Shown here in pieces: positions 1 through 5,618 of a stretch of DNA of 5,679 bases. The notes beneath the pieces are model-generated. The model made no database searches and was not told the DNA's origin. It saw only the letters and a program-made list of their open reading frames with translations. The position numbers and the translations under genes were made by a program. Positions within the stretch are counted from its first letter, which is position 1; every line of letters starts with the position of its first letter. The stretch is from positions 1 through 5,679 of the forward strand of contig JAFGJA010000387.1 of assembly GCA_016929355.1 (NCBI GenBank), read 5' to 3'. Source of the DNA: Anaerolineae bacterium. Its GTDB lineage: Bacteria; Chloroflexota; Anaerolineae; Aggregatilineales; Aggregatilineaceae.

Positions 1-50
1 AGCTAATCCGCCGAATATTTCTTTGATCAGCGTAAGATTAGCGTGATCAA

Positions 51-731
51 TCAGTGAGGGCGGCGTTTGAATACCTGACGCACCCGCCGCAAAGCGGCAG
101 GTTTTTGAGTCGGGGGAGGCGGCAAGGCTGGCAGATAGCTGGTATCATTAACGCGGCGGATAAATGGCCGGTCCATACCAAGCCAGATGATCGATGTGGA
201 TGCGGGCGAAATTTCGATGCGCTGGAACAGATCGATATGCGCGCCGATGTAATGGGCGACGATCAGCTTGATTACGTCGCTGTGCGAGACAACGGCGATG
301 CGCTGGTTGGGATGTTTTTTGACTAACGCTTCTAACGCATCAACGGCCCGCGCTTGCGCTTGCCGGATCGTTTCACCATTGGGAAATTGCACACGACTGG
401 GGTGATTTTGCACGGTCCCCCACAGTTTGTCTTTGCGCAGTTTGTCGAGTTTGGCTCCTTGCCAATCGCCATAGCGTACTTCGCCCACCCCCTCCAGCGC
501 CTGGACGGTTAAAGCGGGATAATGGGCGGCAACCGCTTCGGCGGTTTCCATCGTGCGTTCAAGCGGACTCGCATAAATACCTGCCAGTTGTGCATCGGCC
601 AGATGTTTACCAAGCGCCTGGGCTTGTTTTTGTCCATCAGGATTGAGATGTACGCCCGGCGTCCATCCGGCTAAACGCCCGGTTTTGACCCAATCATTAA
701 TCGCATGGCGGATGAGTAGTAATTCAGTCAT
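51..731 (-). CDS. Histidine phosphatase family protein, MSMEG_4193-like
   Basis: A 226-residue member of the phosphoglycerate-mutase-like histidine phosphatase superfamily, probably cytoplasmic; it should remove phosphate from a small substrate through a phosphohistidine intermediate, but the substrate is unknown. Visible catalytic residues are R8-H9 in LLIRHA (nucleophile), R59 in SPLERT, E84 in GEVRYGDW (acid) and H150 in VVSHSDVIK. The stretches GRLAGWTPGVHL, LWGTVQNHPS, HIDLFQRIE and RPFIRRVNDT resemble, from memory, the MSMEG_4193/TIGR03848 family, first described in Actinobacteria. Two positions differ from the usual family form: RHA replaces RHG, and SHSD replaces SHGD. After the core (about residue 200) comes a proline-run and arginine/lysine-rich tail. 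The ATG start fits the family N-terminus and has a weak AGG about six bases upstream. The gene is divergent from the kinase-like gene. Actinobacterial relatives often neighbour DUF3090 genes; only 50 bases remain downstream here, so this cannot be tested. Confidence 0.92.
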   Translation of the reverse strand: MTELLLIRHAINDWVKTGRLAGWTPGVHLNPDGQKQAQALGKHLADAQLAGIYASPLERTMETAEAVAAHYPALTVQALEGVGEVRYGDWQGAKLDKLRKDKLWGTVQNHPSRVQFPNGETIRQAQARAVDALEALVKKHPNQRIAVVSHSDVIKLIVAHYIGAHIDLFQRIEISPASTSIIWLGMDRPFIRRVNDTSYLPALPPPPTQKPAALRRVRQVFKRRPH

Positions 732-766
732 AGCAAACCTAAAATTTGTGCATAAATTCCGGGCAG

Positions 767-775
767 ATCATAGCA
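767..775 (-). promoter_or_regulatory. Candidate extended -10 promoter for the histidine phosphatase gene
   Basis: Read on the minus strand this is TGC followed by TATGAT, an extended -10 element with five of six bases matching TATAAT. It would start a transcript near 760 with a leader of about 28 bases before the phosphatase ATG. No good -35 box lies at 17-18 bases, which is tolerated for extended -10 promoters. The call is by pattern only. Confidence 0.4.
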
Positions 776-845
776 TGAACATCCCAAATAGCCTACCAGC
801 ATATCAATTTTGTTCACTTTTTCACGATTTTTAAACCATTTTTTA

Positions 846-874
846 TTGCAAACCAAGATGTTGTACACTAAAGT
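846..874 (+). promoter_or_regulatory. Candidate promoter for the kinase-like gene
   Basis: TTGCAA (846-851) and TAAAGT (869-874) are separated by 17 bases; each matches the sigma-70 consensus at four of six positions. The upstream stretch from about 800 is AT-rich, which fits an UP-like region. An 8-base palindrome, CCATATGG (879-886), lies just downstream and could be a regulator site or chance. The 180-base region between 731 and 910 holds no other convincing element. Confidence 0.3.
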
Positions 875-909
875 TAAGCCATATGGTATAGGCAAGACAC
901 GGCGGCTGG

Positions 910-1989
910 GTGATGAACAGTTTACATTCTTTAGCATTAACCGCATGGGGCGGCTCCTCTAAGGAGGGCTTGCTCATCATTGACGCAGAAGGTATGGTTC
1001 AACTTCTGAATCCGCGTTTGCAAAACATGCTTAATCTGACCACTGCCCCACAGACAGTGAACGCTTTGCGGCGGCAAGTAGGGCGCGTTATCCCTGAATT
1101 TCGCACGCTTTTGGCGCAAGCGGCTAATGTGCGCCAGACTGAATGGGGCAACTTGCGGATTCAGCAATATCCGTCGCAGCGCGTGGTGTGGCAAATGGTC
1201 CCGTTATTCGACGATGAAGGCCTGTATACGGGCACATTAATCATCTTCTCCGATGCCAATGTGCCGGGGCAGTTGGAAATCGCCAATCAATCGTTTCTGA
1301 GCATGATTTCGCACGATTTCCGCACGCCACTCAGTACGATTTTGGGTTTTGCTGAATTGCTCTATAACAACCAGGGACGCTTATCTCCCGAAGATCAAAC
1401 CGAGTTTTTAGAGCATATCATCAATAATGCGAACGATCTCAGCCGCTATACGCAAATTGCGCTGGATATTATGTATCTGGAAGCGAATCAGCAAAACTTC
1501 GAGTTTGAGTCCGTCTTTCTAAATCGCTTGATCAGCCATTGGCTCACCGATGCGCGCCACCGTTTTCCGGCCCAACAGATCGCATTTGAGAACGGCATCA
1601 CGGAGGAACCTCTGGCGGTAGTAGCGCCGGCTGCGCTGCACCGCATCTTGAATATCCTGGTTGAATTTGCGCTCAAAGAAAGCCCGGATGATGAGTTAGT
1701 CGATATTCGGCTCGATTACGGCGCGACCCAGGCCCATCTGGTTGTCTGTCACCATGCGCCGGATTTGAGCGTGGAAGATGCCGCCACGTTGTTCCAACTC
1801 ATGAATCCCCGCGATCTCAGCGAAATGGCACGCCCGCACCTGCACCGGATGCAGTTGTATGTGGCGAGTTTGTTAGCCGAACGGCAGGATGGCTATTTGA
1901 CTTTACGCGACCAGGCCAATAACCGCTATGAACTTGATCTCGTTGTACCTTTAGCGGCACACCTTGACACTCAGCCCAATAATCGGTAA
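910..1989 (+). CDS. PAS-HisKA histidine-kinase-like protein with degenerate ATP-binding domain
   Basis: A 359-residue signalling protein with no membrane segment, so probably cytoplasmic. Residues about 14-115 look like a PAS sensor domain (EGLLIIDAEGMVQLLNP at its start, VVWQMVPLFDDEGLYTGTLIIF at its end). A HisKA dimerisation and phospho-acceptor domain follows, with a clear H-box SMISHDFRTPLSTILGFAELL and acceptor H135. The C-terminal part (about 190-350) aligns in length and pattern with a HATPase_c domain but lacks its key residues. The N-box reads LHRILNILVEFALKESP, so F253 sits where the magnesium/ATP-binding asparagine belongs. The G1 box (DxGxG) is replaced by CHHAPD (280-285). The GxGLGL segment is replaced by RPHLHRMQL (308-316). 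ATP binding therefore looks unlikely, and it may act as a pseudokinase or a phosphotransfer protein. The start is GTG at 910 or ATG at 913; neither has a good ribosome site, and numbering here uses 910. It is probably co-transcribed with the gene at 2047. Confidence 0.88.
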   Translation: MMNSLHSLALTAWGGSSKEGLLIIDAEGMVQLLNPRLQNMLNLTTAPQTVNALRRQVGRVIPEFRTLLAQAANVRQTEWGNLRIQQYPSQRVVWQMVPLFDDEGLYTGTLIIFSDANVPGQLEIANQSFLSMISHDFRTPLSTILGFAELLYNNQGRLSPEDQTEFLEHIINNANDLSRYTQIALDIMYLEANQQNFEFESVFLNRLISHWLTDARHRFPAQQIAFENGITEEPLAVVAPAALHRILNILVEFALKESPDDELVDIRLDYGATQAHLVVCHHAPDLSVEDAATLFQLMNPRDLSEMARPHLHRMQLYVASLLAERQDGYLTLRDQANNRYELDLVVPLAAHLDTQPNNR

Positions 1990-2046
1990 GGTTGCTGGCT
2001 GTATTTTTCGTCTATTCGGTTGTATTGTGGAGTAACCAAAAACCTC

Positions 2047-2469
2047 ATGGGGCGTGTTATTAATACCAACAATCCAGGCAAAGTTCGTAACCAATTGATG
2101 CGGACCTCGGCTGAACTTTTGCGTCATCTCAGCCAGAAATCCGATCTGGATGACGATGCAAAAGATATGGCTGCACAGTTAATGTTTTGCCTGCGTGACA
2201 TTGATGATGGCATCGAAGCGTCGGCGTTATCCTGGGAAAAACGCGATTATTGGGTCAAAGCCGAACAGTTACGTCAGCGTTGGGTGTGGGCGGGCAACGG
2301 CTCGGCCCGTCTCGAATCGGTGATCCGCCAGCAAGCCTGGGAAACACTGCCCGTTGTGATGGCTGACTTATTCGTCCACTTTGCTGAGATCAAAATTACC
2401 AAATTCACCCGCGATGCCAGCGAGTGGAAAGGCGCTTACCAGCAGTTTTTAGATGAACTGAAGGATTAG
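2047..2469 (+). CDS. Conserved hypothetical protein, MGRVINTN type, all-helical
   Basis: A 140-residue soluble protein of unknown function. It has no signal peptide or membrane segment and looks mainly alpha-helical, with many charged residues and several tryptophans (WEKRDYWVKAEQLRQRWVW). The opening MGRVINTNNPGK.RNQL followed by AELLRHLSQK resembles, from memory, hypothetical proteins found in Chloroflexota; I know no assigned role. The reading frame is open to a TTG at 2020, but I chose the ATG at 2047 because it gives the family-like N-terminus. A GGAG at 2029-2032 is 14 bases from that ATG, longer than ideal. The gene starts 57 bases after the kinase-like gene on the same strand with no visible terminator between them, so an operon is likely. 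It ends 14 bases from the convergent LCP gene. Confidence 0.8.
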   Translation: MGRVINTNNPGKVRNQLMRTSAELLRHLSQKSDLDDDAKDMAAQLMFCLRDIDDGIEASALSWEKRDYWVKAEQLRQRWVWAGNGSARLESVIRQQAWETLPVVMADLFVHFAEIKITKFTRDASEWKGAYQQFLDELKD

Positions 2470-2483
2470 GACTTAGGACACGG

Positions 2484-3425
2484 CTAATCAAAATGATCGT
2501 CGATCCAGGGTTGGAGACTCTCGTAAGCGGGAATCCAGTACCCAGCGCGCATTCCGATCAAATCGTCTTGCATTAATACGCGGTGTGTGTGACCCGACCA
2601 GCCCAAGACGAGCGCTGGTCCCATCTGCATCATATCCCACAAGTTCAGATCAGTTTGGGTATAGGCGTTGATCGCCTGCCATACTTTGGGAATGTAGATC
2701 ACGCCCTGCGGTGACACGAGTTTCGCGACCACTGCATCGACTACTTGTTGTTGGCGCGCCGCGCGATCATAATCGCTGTCCTGATGGCGTGTGCGGGCAT
2801 ATTGTAATGCGCGCTCACCGTCCATGTGTTCCGTGCCGGGATCGAATTGCACGGTTATAATCCCGCCTTCGATGGTGGGATAGTCATAGTCGATGATCAG
2901 CTTGGGCACATCAATATCTACCCCGCCGACAGCATCCACCACCGCCACAAAACCGTTAAAATCTAACCGGATGTAATTCTCGATCTCAATGCTGAAACTT
3001 TCATCTAAACTGGCTTTGATCAAGCGCAGCCCGCCGCCCACTTCTTCCTGCTCGCCCAACATATTGATCGTATTAATGCGCTGCTCGCCATAATCGGGAA
3101 CCTGAATGAACACATCACGCGGAATCGAAAGCAGCGAGACATCATTCACGGGTGACACGTTCAAGATCATCACGCTGTCGGTGCGCGTCAGATAACCCTG
3201 GCCGGGGCGCGCATCAACACCGAGAATCACAATATCGGTGGGCGCAGGCGGAAAAATGACGTAGATCACCATACACAGCATACAACCCACTAACGTAAGC
3301 CCCAAACACCCAGCTAGATAGCGTTTTACGCGCGGCGGTGTTGGTAAATTCAATAGGGTCTGTGATGGTGATTGGGTTATAGGCTGTTCGCTTGGCTCTG
3401 TTGTGCTATTGCTTTCAGTTTGCAT
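2484..3425 (-). CDS. LytR-CpsA-Psr (LCP) family cell-envelope protein
   Basis: A 313-residue member of the LCP family, membrane-anchored enzymes that transfer undecaprenyl-linked glycopolymers onto the cell wall, acting on the outer face of the membrane. A polar Ser/Thr/Pro/Gln-rich cytoplasmic N-terminus (1-35) leads into one membrane segment (about 36-58). The extracytoplasmic LCP domain fills the rest. Visible signature residues are D71 and R73 in LGVDARP, R81 and D83 in TRTDSVMIL, R103-D104 in LLSIPRDVFI, the block INTINMLG, GFVAVVDAVGGVDIDVP (158-174), and YARTRHQDSDYDRAARQQQ (209-227) carrying R211, R213 and R221. It ends soon after the domain, without the LytR_C extension seen in some relatives. 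The ATG is the only plausible start; GGGGA lies ten bases upstream on the minus strand. It is divergent from the CPBP protease. The polymer it attaches cannot be told from sequence. Confidence 0.93.
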   Translation of the reverse strand: MQTESNSTTEPSEQPITQSPSQTLLNLPTPPRVKRYLAGCLGLTLVGCMLCMVIYVIFPPAPTDIVILGVDARPGQGYLTRTDSVMILNVSPVNDVSLLSIPRDVFIQVPDYGEQRINTINMLGEQEEVGGGLRLIKASLDESFSIEIENYIRLDFNGFVAVVDAVGGVDIDVPKLIIDYDYPTIEGGIITVQFDPGTEHMDGERALQYARTRHQDSDYDRAARQQQVVDAVVAKLVSPQGVIYIPKVWQAINAYTQTDLNLWDMMQMGPALVLGWSGHTHRVLMQDDLIGMRAGYWIPAYESLQPWIDDHFD

Positions 3426-3441
3426 AGTCCTAATGTCCCCG

Positions 3442-3470
3442 TGTACGCGAAACCAGCGCTTGTTTATAAT
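3442..3470 (+). promoter_or_regulatory. Candidate promoter for the CPBP protease gene
   Basis: A perfect TATAAT at 3465-3470 lies 45 bases upstream of the TTG start. The best-spaced -35 (TGTACG, 3442-3447, 17-base spacer) is poor, so an activator may be needed. The expected transcript start is near 3477. Confidence 0.45.
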
Positions 3471-3491
3471 ATGGAGTAGGAAATCTTACAA
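3463..3491 (-). promoter_or_regulatory. Candidate promoter for the LCP gene
   Basis: On the minus strand, TTGTAA (3486-3491; four of six) and TATAAA (3463-3468; five of six) are spaced by exactly 17 bases. Transcription would start near 3456, leaving a leader of about 30 bases. The -10 box overlaps the -10 of the opposing CPBP promoter. Confidence 0.5.
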
Positions 3492-3502
3492 ATGTTCATA
3501 AT

Positions 3503-3507
3503 GGGAG
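3503..3507 (+). promoter_or_regulatory. Ribosome binding site fixing the TTG start of the CPBP gene
   Basis: GGGAG is placed seven bases before TTG at 3515. The two ATG triplets just upstream (3492 and 3501) are out of frame, so this site supports a TTG start. Confidence 0.7.
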
Positions 3508-3514
3508 TGGTATC

Positions 3515-4780
3515 TTGGCTATCGAAGATGTATTGATTGTCATCGTGGGGACATTAATAATCTGTGGCATTGTCGCCGCCGCCAATTATGCTGAACGCGA
3601 ACGCAGTGGCGGGCTGCGCAACTTAGTGACCGGCACGCTGCTCGTTTTGGGCGTGGCATTAATCCTGTTGATGGGCGCGCAGGTCTTCGCCGCCTACAAT
3701 GTTTCGGATGCCGATACGTCAGATATACCTGAAAAATCAGCCGCCTGGAGCGGATTTGCGATTGCCGTAGTCACAATGGGGCTAGTCATGGCGATTGCGC
3801 TGCGTTCGGTGCGCGAAATGTTGGCGCGCTGGTTTCCCCGGCACGCTGATACCCCAGATGCAGATAACTACGCATATCATCAAATGGATGATCAGCTAAC
3901 ACCTGAGACAGAACAATCCACCGGGGCAGAAGACAAACCGCTTTTCCCACAAATGTTAAACTACTACACAACCGATTCGGCCATATTGCCGCGTCCGACG
4001 AATGCGCCGGTATTACCATCCATGCCGGAATGGAACCAGAAAGTCAAACGCGGGAACACCAGCAGTACGGGCTACAATCCCTATTCGATTGTGCATACCG
4101 TCGCGCTGATGTTGAGTCTCTATTTCCTCAGCAGCCAGTTTATCGGGTTTGTGTTGAGCGGCGGGCTAGAAGGTATCGCAGAAGATTATGCCGCCGGAAT
4201 ATCCGCCTGGGACATTCTCTTAAACGGTTTGCCGCAGGTTATTATCCCGATTATCGGGGTAGGGTTTGGCGTGCGCCGCAATCTGGTCCAAACGCTCAAG
4301 CGCCTGGGTCTAGAGGTTCCAACCATCGAACAACTGGCGGTGGGTTTTGGCGTCGTGATCCTGCTGTTTATTTTTATCGTGTCCGTCGCTATTGTCTGGC
4401 AAGGCGTTGTTTCTGATGAAACCTTCGAGGAGCAAAACCAGGCATCCGATGCGCTATCGGACAGCATCGGGACATTGTGGATGGCCTTTTTGATTTCTAT
4501 GACTGCCGGGGTGAGCGAAGAAATCGCTTTCCGGGGTGCGCTGCAACCGGTCTTTGGCTTATGGCCCACCGCGATCCTGTTTGCGCTGTTTCACATGCAG
4601 TACACGCTGACTCCGGCGACGTTGATTATTTTGGGCGTAGCTTTAGCGTTTGGCTGGCTGCGTCGGAAATACAACACCACCGTCGCTATTCTGGCCCATT
4701 TTCTCTATAACTTTGTGCAGTTGGCGTTAGCCGTGTCCATCCCGGAAGATGCCGCGAGTTGGATCATCCGGCTGTTCTAG
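3515..4780 (+). CDS. CPBP family intramembrane glutamic endopeptidase
   Basis: A 421-residue integral membrane protein of the CPBP (CAAX protease and bacteriocin-processing, Rce1/Abi) family, which cuts substrates inside the membrane. The catalytic motifs are complete: SEEIAFRG with E335, E336 and R340; FALFH with F356 and H360; and HFLYN with H395 and N399. These lie in the C-terminal half (about 190-415), which carries several hydrophobic segments. Before the core are three extra membrane segments (about 4-23, 36-62 and 77-97). They are followed by a long hydrophilic, acidic and then proline/asparagine-containing linker (about 100-187). This makes the protein longer than typical CPBP proteins. 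TTG at 3515 is chosen from a well-placed GGGAG. Substrate is unknown; bacterial relatives have been linked to peptide processing, bacteriocin self-immunity and regulation. It is divergent from the LCP gene, which suggests, but does not prove, an envelope role. Confidence 0.92.
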   Translation: MAIEDVLIVIVGTLIICGIVAAANYAERERSGGLRNLVTGTLLVLGVALILLMGAQVFAAYNVSDADTSDIPEKSAAWSGFAIAVVTMGLVMAIALRSVREMLARWFPRHADTPDADNYAYHQMDDQLTPETEQSTGAEDKPLFPQMLNYYTTDSAILPRPTNAPVLPSMPEWNQKVKRGNTSSTGYNPYSIVHTVALMLSLYFLSSQFIGFVLSGGLEGIAEDYAAGISAWDILLNGLPQVIIPIIGVGFGVRRNLVQTLKRLGLEVPTIEQLAVGFGVVILLFIFIVSVAIVWQGVVSDETFEEQNQASDALSDSIGTLWMAFLISMTAGVSEEIAFRGALQPVFGLWPTAILFALFHMQYTLTPATLIILGVALAFGWLRRKYNTTVAILAHFLYNFVQLALAVSIPEDAASWIIRLF

Positions 4781-4859
4781 ACCACACCGGAGACCATAAT
4801 GGGGGCGTGCCATACACACTCCATAGCTTATAAAGAAAACAATATAGATGTATGATTCT

Positions 4860-4912
4860 GTAGGGGCGAACCAATGTGTTCGCCCTGGGCCGACACGCTG
4901 GTTGGCCCCTAC
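4860..4912. repeat. Palindromic double-hairpin repeat (REP/MITE-like)
   Basis: A 53-base imperfect palindrome centred on T4886. The two 26-base arms match at 21 positions, with two further G-T pairs. The ends are GTAGGGGC and GCCCCTAC. Each arm also folds on itself: GGGCGAAC (4864-4871) pairs perfectly with GTTCGCCC (4878-4885) around a six-base loop, and GGGCCGAC (4887-4894) pairs with GTTGGCCC (4901-4908) with one G-T, again around six bases. It sits between the convergent CPBP and thymidine kinase genes. The form resembles dispersed intergenic repeats I recall from Chloroflexota and similar genomes. It has no strong T-run, so it is not a textbook terminator but may still block read-through. 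Confidence 0.75.
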
Positions 4913-4928
4913 TGCTTGTTTCTCAGGA

Positions 4929-5507
4929 TTACTCAGGCCGCCCCGGAACGGAATGATGTTCGCGGCAGCGCGCTTCATAGGCTTCGTCGGCCCCAACCAT
5001 AATGATCGGATCGTCATAACGCGCCGGATCGCCATTCACTAAACGCTGCGTCCGGCTGGCCGCTTCACCGCACACCATACAAATCGCGTGCAGCTTCTGC
5101 ACCATATCGGCGCGGCACAGTAAGGCCGGCATAGATCCAAATGGTTCGCCCCGAAAATCCATATCCAGGCCCGCGACGATCACGCGCATTCCGCGATTCG
5201 CCAGCGTTTCGGTGACGTATTCAATATCCGCATCGAAAAATTGGACCTCATCAATCGCCACTACCGTTGTATCCGGTTTCAGCGCGGCCAAAATATCGCG
5301 CGACGTGGCAACCGGAATCGCCCCAAAGCCTTCGCCGTTATGGGAAGTTACTTTTTCAATCGAATATCGAGTATCAACTTCAGGTTTAAACACTTGCACT
5401 TTTTGCCTGGCAATAACCGCCCGGCGCACGCGGCGAATCAACTCTTCGGTTTTGCCGCTAAACATGCTGCCGCAAATCACTTCAACGCGGCCTGTATGGT
5501 GTCTCAT
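4929..5507 (-). CDS. tdk: Thymidine kinase, type II (TK1-like)
   Basis: A 192-residue cytoplasmic enzyme that phosphorylates thymidine to dTMP with ATP in pyrimidine salvage. The length is normal for bacterial type II thymidine kinases and every expected motif is present. These are Walker A GSMFSGKT (13-20), Walker B with catalytic glutamate IDEVQFF (D86, E87), the lasso region GLDMDFRGEPFGSMPALLCRAD (113-134), and the thymidine-binding tail (IIMVGADEAYEARC). The structural zinc site is C143-x2-C146 with C181-x2-H184; C-x2-H in the second half is a known variant of C-x2-C. The ATG start has AGGGG six bases upstream. The gene stands alone on the minus strand, convergent with the CPBP protease. 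Confidence 0.96.
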   Translation of the reverse strand: MRHHTGRVEVICGSMFSGKTEELIRRVRRAVIARQKVQVFKPEVDTRYSIEKVTSHNGEGFGAIPVATSRDILAALKPDTTVVAIDEVQFFDADIEYVTETLANRGMRVIVAGLDMDFRGEPFGSMPALLCRADMVQKLHAICMVCGEAASRTQRLVNGDPARYDDPIIMVGADEAYEARCREHHSVPGRPE

Positions 5508-5513
5508 CCCTTG

Positions 5514-5518
5514 CCCCT
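5514..5518 (-). promoter_or_regulatory. Ribosome binding site of thymidine kinase
   Basis: On the minus strand this reads AGGGG, six bases before the ATG. It lies inside the 12-base string GCCCCTACTGCT (5513-5524, plus strand), which also occurs at the edge of the double-hairpin repeat (4905-4916). Confidence 0.6.
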
Positions 5519-5618
5519 ACTGCTGTGTTAGTAACATAAATCACATAATGAACTGGCTGGAACACACATGCATCTTTTTTGAACAAACAAAAGTTGTTGG
5601 TTTTCTAGCGACCGGACA

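Noticed and set aside
728..946. Minus-strand 72-residue frame whose stop overlaps the phosphatase start in an ATGA arrangement
   Set aside because: The ATGA overlap is tempting, but the peptide is cysteine- and asparagine-rich with no recognisable motif. It also runs through the promoter region and over the start of the divergent kinase-like gene.
910..1989. Kinase-like gene as a broken pseudogene
   Set aside because: The frame is intact over 359 codons with normal composition, and the domain lengths are preserved; only the ATP-site residues differ, which fits divergence rather than decay.
2020..2046. TTG at 2020 as the start of the small helical protein
   Set aside because: It would put the GGAG ribosome-site candidate inside the coding region and add residues (MYCGVTKNL) unlike the family-like MGRVINTN start.
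4030..4569. Long frames of 127-128 residues on both strands inside the CPBP gene
   Set aside because: They are shadows: arginine- or serine-rich composition, no motifs, and wholly inside a gene with complete catalytic motifs.
4860..4912. Palindrome as a CRISPR repeat or as a standard intrinsic terminator
   Set aside because: There is no array of spaced copies, and no T-run follows either side of the stem closely enough for a classical terminator.
4727..5042. Frames on both strands through the palindromic repeat
   Set aside because: Their peptides repeat the palindrome sequence (for example VGANQRVGPGRTHWFAPT), a by-product of the inverted repeat, and they overlap real gene ends.
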